DNA of 64,000 nt from Syntrophomonas sp. (GTDB lineage: Bacteria; Bacillota; Syntrophomonadia; Syntrophomonadales; Syntrophomonadaceae), in the NCBI GenBank assembly GCA_016841875.1, contig JAENYG010000009.1:96813-160812 (forward strand). The letters are read 5' to 3'. A program made the translations under genes and the position numbers. Of the stretch, positions 43,136 through 51,430 are shown piece by piece. How positions within the stretch are numbered: the stretch's first letter is position 1; each line of letters opens with the position of its first letter. The notes below the pieces were generated by a model. The model saw only the letters and a list, made by a program, of their open reading frames with translations. It was not told the DNA's origin and searched no databases.

Positions 43136-44767
43136 ATGCGCGTTCTCTTCCTAGAAAGTAGTCCCATCTGGATTAATGGATTAGCCAGAGGATTCTATGA
43201 TAGTGGGCATCATGTAATGATCTCGGGACAACTTTCCCAAAAGAATCTTGCCCAAATGGTTGAAGAATTTAAACCTGATTTAATGATTTCAGTCGGATGG
43301 GGTAAGGAAAATACAAAGCAAAAACAAAAATGGATCAAGGAACAGGTTGATATTAGTAAAGTTCCTTTAATATATTGGTCCATAGAAGACCCAGCCTTTA
43401 CAGAGGGCTGGTCATTGCCGTTAATAACAACCCTACAACCCGATTTTGTTTTTACGATATCCCCTGAAATGGTGAATTATTACAATAAACTTGGAGTTAA
43501 ATCAGCTTTCATGGATTTTGGATATCACCCAGACATTAACTTCCCGACTGTTCTAAACTCACAATGTGAGTGCGAGATTGCTGTAGTGGCTAATGCCTAT
43601 CCTGATATTTTAGAAGGGTATCCTGAACATTATCGCCATATTTCGATGAATACTCTTATTAGGCCGCTTCTTCAGCAAAACATTCGCGTAGATTTTTGGG
43701 GAAGGAACTGGGATCAAATTCAGCAATATATAGGGATAGAAATACCAAAGGAATTTATTCATGGCTTCATACCTTATACAGAGGCTAACTTGGTTTATAA
43801 TTCATCTAAAATTATAATCGGGCTGCAAAATTATACATCCCAGGTAACGCAGCGAACCTATGAAATACTAGGCTCAGGTGGATTTCTTCTGACCAACGAT
43901 ACGCCAGGTGTTCGTCAGTTGTTTAAACCGGGGCAGGATTTGGTTTGTTCCTCTTCGGGTGAAGAAACGTTACAGTTGGTAAGATACTATCTGGAACACC
44001 CGCAGGAACGCAGTCGTATAAGGGAAAATGGGAGAACCAAGGTAATTCCATATACCTATAAAAATCGTTCAAAAGAAATGATAGAAATTCTGATCGATAA
44101 CGATATTCTGCAAGATATGCTTCATACCTATCAGGAGAAGGGAACCTTCCATTTCTATGAAAGCTGCTTACAGGATAAATTTGAGCTGTATATTGTTCAT
44201 CCTGGAGATACGCTATGGGGGATATCAAGGGAATTTAACGTTACGATTAACGAGTTAAAGGAATTAAATGCATTAGAGTCAGATCAGATTGAAATAGATC
44301 AAGTCCTGAAAATCAGGAAAATAAGCGATTTGAAAGCAACGAATATCTTGGAGAATAAGCTCCCTGGAAGTGACCAAGCAAGGAAATGGGTAGGGCCAAT
44401 ACATGACACGGCTAATAAGTACGGGGTGCCATTTGAAATTCTCTATAGTATTATGATTATCGAAAGTGCGGGTAATCCCAATGCAGTTTCCCGGACAAGG
44501 GGAATTGGATTGATGCAGTTAACACCTGAAACTGCAAACTGGCTGGGGGTTAATCCGTTGGATCCAATTCAATCGATTGATGGCGCAGCACGATACTTAA
44601 GACTGATATTTGAGGAGTTTGGGGATTGGAAACTGGTTGTTGCTGCATACAATGCAGGACCTAGAGTGGTGAAAAAACATGGTGGAATTCTACCACGGGA
44701 AGAAACCCAAAACTATGTTCATAAAGTTTTGTCCTACAGTCAAGCGATTTCTGGGGATAAATATTAA
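43136..44767 (+). CDS. CgeB-like glycosyltransferase fused to LysM and lytic transglycosylase
   Basis: 543 residues in three parts. Residues 1-~330 are a CgeB/DUF3880-type glycosyltransferase: RVLFLESSPIWINGLARGFYDSGH, VPLIYWSIEDPAF, AVVANAYPDIL, and QRTYEILGSGGFLLTNDTP, the CgeB signature. Residues ~350-394 are LysM (YIVHPGDTLWGISREFNVT). Residues ~414-543 form a soluble-lytic-transglycosylase domain with catalytic Glu in IMIIESAGNPNAVS, then GLMQLTPETA and AAYNAGPRVV. CgeB works on the outer spore layer of Bacillus. There is no signal peptide, since the protein begins directly with the first Rossmann strand. AAGGAG lies 9 nt before the ATG. First of three tandem paralogues. Confidence 0.9.
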   Translation: MRVLFLESSPIWINGLARGFYDSGHHVMISGQLSQKNLAQMVEEFKPDLMISVGWGKENTKQKQKWIKEQVDISKVPLIYWSIEDPAFTEGWSLPLITTLQPDFVFTISPEMVNYYNKLGVKSAFMDFGYHPDINFPTVLNSQCECEIAVVANAYPDILEGYPEHYRHISMNTLIRPLLQQNIRVDFWGRNWDQIQQYIGIEIPKEFIHGFIPYTEANLVYNSSKIIIGLQNYTSQVTQRTYEILGSGGFLLTNDTPGVRQLFKPGQDLVCSSSGEETLQLVRYYLEHPQERSRIRENGRTKVIPYTYKNRSKEMIEILIDNDILQDMLHTYQEKGTFHFYESCLQDKFELYIVHPGDTLWGISREFNVTINELKELNALESDQIEIDQVLKIRKISDLKATNILENKLPGSDQARKWVGPIHDTANKYGVPFEILYSIMIIESAGNPNAVSRTRGIGLMQLTPETANWLGVNPLDPIQSIDGAARYLRLIFEEFGDWKLVVAAYNAGPRVVKKHGGILPREETQNYVHKVLSYSQAISGDKY

Positions 44768-44817
44768 TTTTGGATTTTCTATGTAATGGAAAATATTCAG
44801 ACTGAGGGGGAGTTGAT

Positions 44818-46617
44818 TTGCGGGTTCTATTTTTAGAAAGTCATCCTATGTGGATACATGGACTTCCAAATGGATTCCGTGACTTAGGACACGAGGTTAT
44901 AGTTTCAGGGCCAATAAATCAACAAAAACTAGATAAAATGCTATCTAACGGTAAGCCTGATCTGATTATCACAATGGGTTGGGGACCGGAAAACTCCTCA
45001 CTGCAAAAGCAGAAATTGATCCGAAACATGGTGATGAAAGTCAAGGTGCCTCATGTTTACTGGGCTACCGAAGATCCTACCCACACCAAGTCATTTACGC
45101 TGCCGTTTCTCAAAACAGTTCAACCTGAGTTTGTATTCACGATTTGTCCTGCGAACGTTGAATATTATCGGAACCTGGGGATTAGATCAGCACATATGGA
45201 CTTTGGATTCCATTCTAGCGTTCATTATACTGGAAAACCCGATGAGAAATATAAAAACCAGATTGCTGTAGTTGCCAATGCTTACCCACGGATACTTAAA
45301 TTGTATCCCAATCACTATCGTATTCAATCACTGAATAAGCTAATTGTTCCACTTCTCCACCAGGATATGCGGGTTGATTTTTACGGGAGGTACTGGATTG
45401 ATATGAAACCATTCCTTAATTATGACATCCCAGAAGAATGGATTCATGGATATTTGCACTATACGGATGCAAGAAAAGTCTATAGCTCAGCAGACGTTGT
45501 TATCGGTTTACAAAACCATCCTACTCAGCTTACTCAACGTACGTACGAAATACTAGGTTCAGGTGGTTTTCTTCTAACAGATGATACGCCAATCATTCAC
45601 CAAGTGTTTAAACCAGGATGTGATCTGATCGTTTCTTCTTCAGGGGAAGAAACCATTGAATTGGTAAGGCATTACCTTGCACATCCTGAACAGCGAATAT
45701 CCATTCAAAAAAAAGGAAAGCTGACGGTCTCCAATTATAGCTATCAGCAGCGGGCTGAGTACCTTCTGGAGGTTTTGAACGAGCAGGAAATATTTGACGG
45801 GAAGGTAAGTCGCTATGACCTGAAAAAAATAGATGATATTTTGTGCGGTCAGAACTACCACAAATATACGGTATGTAATGGGGATACGTTATGGAAGATT
45901 TCAAATAAATTTGGCATATCAATTGATCAAATAAAGATACTTAATGGCTTAGATTCTGATATGATTTATGCTGGTCAACTTCTCGCATTGAGAAAAAATC
46001 CTTCTGATTCAAAATACACATCGGCGATTCATATCTCCAAAGCTAAGGTAGAGAAAGATTTCATTGCGCTGACATATGATACTGGTAAAGGAGCAGAAGG
46101 TGTTTCGCTTCTGCTAGAGGTGTTGAGAAAACATAATGTAACCGTTACTTTCTTTCTAACTGGTGAATGGACTGAGAGATTTTCGGATTTAGCCAGGAAG
46201 ATTATCAATGATGGTCATGAAATTGGAAACCATTCACATACTCATCCGGATATGACGAAACTAGAATACAACGAGATTGTAAGGGAAATTGAGATAGCCG
46301 GAAAGACGATCAAAGAAGTAACAGGTGGAGAATGCCGGCCGCTTTTCCGTCCACCGTACGGGGCGTGGGATAGGAAGGTATTGAAAGCTGCAGGGGAGCA
46401 GGGGTATGCATATAGTGTTTGCTGGAGTATAGATACCATTGATTGGCAACAACCACCAGTAGATTTGATTGTGAGACGAATTATGGAGAAGTCCCAAATT
46501 GGTGATATTGTCTTGATGCATTCGGAGTATCTGGCAACGGTCTTCGCTTCGGAGCAGGTAATACCATTACTTAAAGAGCGTGGATTAAAGATAGTTCCAG
46601 TTGGACAAATGCTATAG
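44818..46617 (+). CDS. CgeB-like glycosyltransferase fused to LysM and NodB polysaccharide deacetylase
   Basis: 600 residues from a TTG after GAGGGGGAG. The first ~330 residues are the same glycosyltransferase (RVLFLESHPMWIHGL, PHVYWATEDP, QRTYEILGSGGFLLTDDTP). LysM follows at ~350-391 (YTVCNGDTLWKISNKFG). Residues ~415-597 are a NodB deacetylase: motif 1 reads ALTYDTGKG, so the second, metal-binding Asp is Thr; motif 2 is NHSHTHPDM and motif 3 is FRPPYGAWD, both intact. It would remove acetyl from GlcNAc/MurNAc or from the polymer made by the transferase. No signal peptide. It lies 50 nt after the first paralogue, so it is probably in one operon. Confidence 0.9.
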   Translation: MRVLFLESHPMWIHGLPNGFRDLGHEVIVSGPINQQKLDKMLSNGKPDLIITMGWGPENSSLQKQKLIRNMVMKVKVPHVYWATEDPTHTKSFTLPFLKTVQPEFVFTICPANVEYYRNLGIRSAHMDFGFHSSVHYTGKPDEKYKNQIAVVANAYPRILKLYPNHYRIQSLNKLIVPLLHQDMRVDFYGRYWIDMKPFLNYDIPEEWIHGYLHYTDARKVYSSADVVIGLQNHPTQLTQRTYEILGSGGFLLTDDTPIIHQVFKPGCDLIVSSSGEETIELVRHYLAHPEQRISIQKKGKLTVSNYSYQQRAEYLLEVLNEQEIFDGKVSRYDLKKIDDILCGQNYHKYTVCNGDTLWKISNKFGISIDQIKILNGLDSDMIYAGQLLALRKNPSDSKYTSAIHISKAKVEKDFIALTYDTGKGAEGVSLLLEVLRKHNVTVTFFLTGEWTERFSDLARKIINDGHEIGNHSHTHPDMTKLEYNEIVREIEIAGKTIKEVTGGECRPLFRPPYGAWDRKVLKAAGEQGYAYSVCWSIDTIDWQQPPVDLIVRRIMEKSQIGDIVLMHSEYLATVFASEQVIPLLKERGLKIVPVGQML

Positions 46618-46792
46618 GGGGTTTTTGAAAATATATCCGGCATGTTTGTTAGACTATATACTGATGCAACCTAGAGAGAAAAACGGCAGTATTAGTTGCA
46701 CTTTTGAATGGCATGCTCAAATGCATACACGAGGACATTCGCCTAAATAGGTGTTCCTGTCCTAACTGATAGAAGGGAGGTACCATTTTGTC

Positions 46793-47986
46793 ATGCGTGT
46801 TCTGTTTTTGGAAAGCCACCCTATGTGGATTTATGGACTTCCATACGGATTTTGTGATGCAGGTCATCAAGTTTTAGTATCAGGTCCATTAACCGAACAC
46901 AATATATCGGAAATGATTGCTGATTTTCAACCTGATCTAATTTTCACAATGGGTTGTACACCGGAAAACGATTCAAAAATAAAGCAAAAATGGATAAATG
47001 AATCAGTAAAAGATGCGCAAATTCCACATGTGTATTGGGCAACGGAGGATCCGCGCTATACGCTAACGTTTTCATTGCCACTAATTCGTACACTCCAGCC
47101 GGACTTTGTATTTACAATATGTCCTTCAAGAGTATATTACTATAATCAACTTGGTATCAAAGCTGATCGGTTGGATTTCGGTTACCATTCTAACATCCAT
47201 TATCCTGTGGATAGCGATGCGAAATACCGATGTTACATTGCTCTTGTAGCCAATGCTTATCCTATGCTTTACAAAGATGCGCCTGAGCATACCCGCTACA
47301 AGTATCTTACCATCTTGATTGGGAGCCTGCTTGATGAGAATATACGAGTTGATTTGTGGGGTAGGTATTGGGATGAGATGGGTTCTCTCCTTGGATGGGA
47401 TATCCCCCAAAATTGGATCCATGGATATTTGCCTTATATAGAGGGGAACAAAGTATATAGTTCAGCCGATATTATTCTGGGTATACAGAACCTTCCTACG
47501 CAATTGACTCAACGTACTTATGAAATCCTGGGTTCCGGAGGTTTTCTATTAACCTTGGATACACCGGAAATACGGAATTCGTTTCAACCTGATCATGATC
47601 TTATTGTGACTTCTTCCACTGATAAAACATTACAGCAAGTTTGGCACTACTTGGAACATCCGGATCAGAGAAAGCTAATTCAAGAACAAGGTAGAAGTAC
47701 TGTTGCTAAATATTCCTATCAGCACCGAGCGGAATACATCATTAACGCTTTGTTAGAAAACCAGATTTTAAACAGAAGTATATCTTCTATAGGAAGAAAG
47801 GGTGAGATATCTCATTATATCGAGGGTATAAAAGATGAATATGAAGTTTATTTTATACAAAAGGGAGATACATTATGGGCGATATCTCAAAGGTTAGGTG
47901 TATCTATAAATAAAATATGGAAATTAAATGGTTTGACTTCTGATCTTATTTTTCCGGGCCAATATCTTAAAGTTAGAGAAAGATGA
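46793..47986 (+). CDS. CgeB-like glycosyltransferase fused to LysM only
   Basis: 397 residues. It has the same chassis as the two preceding genes (RVLFLESHPMWIYGLPYGF, PHVYWATEDP, QRTYEILGSGGFLLTLDTPE), and LysM (YFIQKGDTLWAISQRLGVS) forms the C-terminus. The C-terminal catalytic module is missing; a 60-nt remnant of a NodB tail lies 65 nt after the stop. ATG is 12 nt after GGGAGG, a wide gap. No signal peptide. The ~175 nt between it and the second paralogue may hold a separate promoter. Confidence 0.9.
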   Translation: MRVLFLESHPMWIYGLPYGFCDAGHQVLVSGPLTEHNISEMIADFQPDLIFTMGCTPENDSKIKQKWINESVKDAQIPHVYWATEDPRYTLTFSLPLIRTLQPDFVFTICPSRVYYYNQLGIKADRLDFGYHSNIHYPVDSDAKYRCYIALVANAYPMLYKDAPEHTRYKYLTILIGSLLDENIRVDLWGRYWDEMGSLLGWDIPQNWIHGYLPYIEGNKVYSSADIILGIQNLPTQLTQRTYEILGSGGFLLTLDTPEIRNSFQPDHDLIVTSSTDKTLQQVWHYLEHPDQRKLIQEQGRSTVAKYSYQHRAEYIINALLENQILNRSISSIGRKGEISHYIEGIKDEYEVYFIQKGDTLWAISQRLGVSINKIWKLNGLTSDLIFPGQYLKVRER

Positions 47987-48050
47987 GGAAGAAGCGTATC
48001 GGAGCATATATTTCTGAGTACATCAGGCTTAACTTATCCTCCAATTTAGC

Positions 48051-48114
48051 ACGGTTATGGCATTGGATCAATATTAATTATTTACATGACAATGGGTATG
48101 AGTTTGTAGAGTAA
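48051..48114 (+). pseudogene. Fossil of a NodB deacetylase 3' end (copy of 50291-50353)
   Basis: GGTTATGGCATTG and GATTTACATGACAAAGGG-like words recur in the same order and spacing as at the end of the deacetylase gene near 50.3 kb, with about 80 percent identity by eye, and end at a stop (GAGTAA). It suggests that the third paralogue once ended in a deacetylase domain or that another such gene was deleted here. Confidence 0.75.
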
Positions 48115-48236
48115 AAGAACGGGTACTTGAGAAGGAATGAGTGTAAATAATCCTTAACATAAATAGATCACTGAATAGAAAATAACACATATTATTGAAC
48201 TAAGAATCATAAGTTGATTTTTAATGAAGGGTGAAA

Positions 48237-49370
48237 ATGGATACACAAACCGTTATAAATCGGCCAGTTATTGCAGTTACTGGGAGTTCGGGAAAAACCA
48301 CAACCAAAGAAATGATTGCTTCTATTTTACAAAGACGATGGAAAACCTTTAAGTCAATAGAGAATGGTAATGATGTTTGGTTTACATCCCAGTATGTAAA
48401 CCAAATTGACAGTTCTTATGATATGGTCGTTTTAGAATATGGGATGACGCATTTAGGCAATATTGCCCAGCATTGTAGACTGATTCAACCAAACATAGGG
48501 ATAATAACCAATGTGGGCACCGCTCATATTGGAAACTTTGAAAATGGATTATCTGGTATTGTTTCAGCAAAATCAGAATTAATCAAAGGGATGAACCCAG
48601 AAGGAATATTACTACTTAATGCCGATGATTTTAATTCAACCTTGCTGGCTAGCAAAGGATTTACGGGGGAAAAAATCACCATAGGCATACTAAATAAAGC
48701 AGATTATCAGGCATATGAGGTTCAATATTTTGATAGAGGAATGCTTTTCCAAGTGATTCTGGATGGTGTCAGTTCCGAGTTCTATATTCTTTCTTTGGGC
48801 AGGCACAATGTTTTATATGCATTGTTTGCTGTGACCGTTTCCCATCTCTTAGGTATGTCAATTGTAGAAATAAAGGAGGGATTGAAAACTTATTATAAAT
48901 CGTATGGTAGATTACAAATTTATTATTTAAAAAATGATATTACCTTAATCGATGATTCATTTAATGCCAAGGCATGTGCTATGAAAGCCGGGATTGATGT
49001 CCTCTCTGATATAGGGAAGGGAACAAATATTGCGGTATTAGGTAGAATAAACGATTTAGAAGAGTATTCATTACAAATTCACAAAGAAGTAGGATACTAT
49101 TTAGCAGATAAAAACATAGACTATCTCTTCACAATCTCAGAAGAGGCTGAACAGATCGGCAAAGGTGCGATTGAATCTGGTTTTTCAAAGAATAAAGTGA
49201 TCCATTTCTCCTCCCTTGGTCAATTAAATAATATACTCCTAGGGAAGTTGCACCCCAAAACCACCCTGCTTTTTAAGGGCTATACAGGTTTTCCCGATGA
49301 AGAAAAAACCCTGGATTCATTCAGAATGAATGAGACAATAAGTCAACTTATAAACTATTATAAACCTTAA
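48237..49370 (+). CDS. MurF-like amino-acid ligase lacking the N-terminal domain
   Basis: 377 residues. It starts almost at the ATP loop AVTGSSGKTTTKEMI (residues ~13-27). Then come the central-domain motifs (LEYGMTHLGNIAQHCRLIQPNIGIITNVGTAHIGNF, SAKSELI) and the Mur C-terminal domain (DDSFNAKACAMKAGIDVL). MurF proteins have about 450 residues; the missing ~90 form the domain that binds the UDP-MurNAc-tripeptide. It therefore probably joins an amino acid or peptide to another acceptor. ATG follows GAAGGG by five bases. Downstream of the CgeB-like genes it suggests modification of a glycan or a peptide side chain made there. Confidence 0.85.
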   Translation: MDTQTVINRPVIAVTGSSGKTTTKEMIASILQRRWKTFKSIENGNDVWFTSQYVNQIDSSYDMVVLEYGMTHLGNIAQHCRLIQPNIGIITNVGTAHIGNFENGLSGIVSAKSELIKGMNPEGILLLNADDFNSTLLASKGFTGEKITIGILNKADYQAYEVQYFDRGMLFQVILDGVSSEFYILSLGRHNVLYALFAVTVSHLLGMSIVEIKEGLKTYYKSYGRLQIYYLKNDITLIDDSFNAKACAMKAGIDVLSDIGKGTNIAVLGRINDLEEYSLQIHKEVGYYLADKNIDYLFTISEEAEQIGKGAIESGFSKNKVIHFSSLGQLNNILLGKLHPKTTLLFKGYTGFPDEEKTLDSFRMNETISQLINYYKP

Positions 49371-49463
49371 AACATCTGCCTGACATTGCGCAAGAACACA
49401 GGTTTTAATCTCTAAATAGTTCTTGGTTAGAGTTTTTGCATAATTACAGTGAGGAGAATACTT

Positions 49464-50387
49464 TTGAAAAATATATTAACGATTTATTTTGACGGGTATC
49501 AAGTAGAAACAGAGTATATTGATCAGCAAGGGATTCTAATGATTCCTGCTCTACTCTTAAAACATTCCGGGACAACCGTAGATATAAATTCTACGGATAA
49601 TTCTGTGCTCTTAACGAGGAATACTATCATTTTCTCATATCCGGCAGTTTTTATGGAAAAACATTACATTCCCTTGAAATTGGTAGCTGAAAGACTCTGT
49701 ATGGATGTTTCGTATCGCCTTTACTCTTCGGAGGTCTATATTAATACAAATGAATCCACCAATTGGCAATCACAGATTTTATACCAAGGGAAAACAAAAA
49801 AAAAGAAGGTTGCTTTAACCTTTGATGATGGTCCAGATAATATTTATACACCTATCATTTTGGACATTTTGAATAAAAAGAGTGTTCCTGCTACCTTCTT
49901 TGTTATTGGCGAAAGTGTTCGCTTTCTTCCTCAAACGTTGAAAGATATTGTGAAGCGAGGGCATTCAGTGGGTAACCACAGCTGGAATCATCCAAAATTA
50001 CCTGAAATCACTAGCTCTGAAGTTATGGAGGAAATACAATCCACCAATATGGAAATAGAATCCCTTACAGGTGAAAAGACACGGCTATTTAGACCTCCTT
50101 ATGGAGCGTTTGCAAGGGCCGATATAAACACCATTCAGAGTCTTGAATTCAAGGTCATAATGTGGTCCATTGACACGTTGGATTGGAAAGGGTTATCAAG
50201 TGAGAAGATCGTTTCAATTATTAAGAGAGAAATTTCACCAGGAACCATCATTCTGCAGCACTCATTTGGGGTAGGTTCACTACTGGATGGAACGGTTATG
50301 GCATTGAGTAAAATAATAGATGATTTACATGACAAAGGGTATGAGTTTGTTAGGGTAGAGGATCTGATACTTGAAAATGAAAAATAA
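49464..50387 (+). CDS. Polysaccharide deacetylase with copper-amine-oxidase-type stalk domain
   Basis: 307 residues from a TTG 8 nt after GAGGAG. Residues ~1-105 resemble the copper amine oxidase N-terminal-like repeat (YIDQQGILMIPALLLKHSGTTVDI, HYIPLKLVAERLCMDVSY), often a wall-binding stalk. Residues ~115-305 form a complete NodB domain (LTFDDGPDNI, VGNHSWNHPKL, FRPPYGAFARAD, WSIDTLDWKG, IILQHSFG). It should remove acetyl from a GlcNAc- or MurNAc-containing glycan. There is no signal peptide, unusual for this pair of domains. Confidence 0.9.
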   Translation: MKNILTIYFDGYQVETEYIDQQGILMIPALLLKHSGTTVDINSTDNSVLLTRNTIIFSYPAVFMEKHYIPLKLVAERLCMDVSYRLYSSEVYINTNESTNWQSQILYQGKTKKKKVALTFDDGPDNIYTPIILDILNKKSVPATFFVIGESVRFLPQTLKDIVKRGHSVGNHSWNHPKLPEITSSEVMEEIQSTNMEIESLTGEKTRLFRPPYGAFARADINTIQSLEFKVIMWSIDTLDWKGLSSEKIVSIIKREISPGTIILQHSFGVGSLLDGTVMALSKIIDDLHDKGYEFVRVEDLILENEK

Positions 50388-50518
50388 TGTCTGACAAAAT
50401 ATTATAGGGACGATTATTGACAATAATCTACGATCGTTTAAACAACTTAAACAATATAGCAATTATAAAGAACGCTTGATTAATGTCAAAAACCCAGTCC
50501 CTTTGATACACTCGTCTT

Positions 50519-50917
50519 TTAGATCCAACATTTCATTTCAACTAGATCATTTTGAAGCACTGTGTTTCCTGTTTGACTTGTATAAGGAGGAGCACTCCGG
50601 CCAAAACAGTTTATCAACAATTTTCCTTGTACATATTGAATAATTCTTATTTCGTAGAGTTCTGTTTGGGATTCTTGTAGGTCAGCATAAAGTACTGCCA
50701 GATGCTTTTTGGGAATATTAAATTTATTAACTTGTGTAGGAGGATCTGGTCCGATATAGACTGGCAATAAAACAGGGAAATCATATGATGACCAATCCCA
50801 GACTTCAACCTTAACCTTATGGGTATACCTATCCAGATTAAGGATATTAACCACGGCACAGACTGTGTCTGGTTCTCTAGTTAATACGCCGGTAGATAAT
50901 CCTTTATAATCACGCAT
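50519..50917 (-). CDS. Small beta-rich protein, probably of the spore surface
   Basis: 132 residues. The ATG used is 8 nt after AGGAGGTG, an earlier ATG being too close. The body alternates hydrophobic and polar residues (VVNILNLDRYTHKVKVEVWDWS, VNKFNIPKKHLAVLYADL, YEIRIIQYV, NCFGRSAPPY), giving a jelly-roll-like look. I recall this layout in small proteins of Bacilli and Clostridia encoded near exosporium or spore-coat genes, but cannot name the family. It faces the deacetylase gene and shares the neighbourhood of the CgeB-like cluster. No signal peptide. Confidence 0.6.
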   Translation of the reverse strand: MRDYKGLSTGVLTREPDTVCAVVNILNLDRYTHKVKVEVWDWSSYDFPVLLPVYIGPDPPTQVNKFNIPKKHLAVLYADLQESQTELYEIRIIQYVQGKLLINCFGRSAPPYTSQTGNTVLQNDLVEMKCWI

Positions 50918-51022
50918 ATACATGCACCTCCTTTCTATTATGGGTATTATTCCCAATATAGCTTATGATTGGGTTGTGCTATATGTTACCGCAATTTATT
51001 AACGAAGGAGCAGGGTGTCCCT

Positions 51023-51270
51023 TTGTCCTTTTATGAGGAACCTGTATATTGTAATTTGGAGAAGAAAGAATTCATCATTCTTGATATGTGGGAAGCGGTA
51101 CAGCTTGAAATGGAACTCAACTGATGACCGACTACGCAGGATAGTTGGCTTCGCAATGGCAGTTAAAGGCGAAAAGCGCTGTGAGAGCAGGTATATAGAT
51201 ATAGATGACCGGGTGTTATATAAAGCGTTTATCCTCTGCCAGTGTTTATCTATTATCAGAGAAGTTTGGC
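51023..51270 (+). pseudogene. Fossil of a large serine recombinase
   Basis: One frame reads FIILDMWEAVQLEMEL before a stop, and an overlapping frame reads KWNSTDDRLRRIV, then VKGEKRCESRYIDIDDRVLYKAF. These are consecutive pieces of the C-terminal half of resolvase-type recombinases, usually 30-60 residues apart. An internal deletion near 51110 and a frame change near 51150 have joined them. The catalytic N-terminal half is gone. Confidence 0.6.
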
Positions 51271-51356
51271 GGAGAACGCCAAGGACTCTAACCTATAGAG
51301 GGCTCTCCTGCATTTTAAAAAATCGCAAGAACCATAATAAAAATTCACATTAAGCA

Positions 51357-51393
51357 GAGCGCTTGCCTATAGTGTAAAAGCGCTCTCTTTTTT
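51357..51393. terminator. Terminator between the recombinase fossil and the MacAB operon
   Basis: GAGCGCTT pairs exactly with AAGCGCTC, followed by TCTTTTTT on the plus strand. On the minus strand it lies about 40 nt after the permease stop, so it may also end the export operon. Confidence 0.75.
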
Positions 51394-51430
51394 AGTTCGC
51401 AAATATCAGGGGGTGGATTCGACTACCCCC

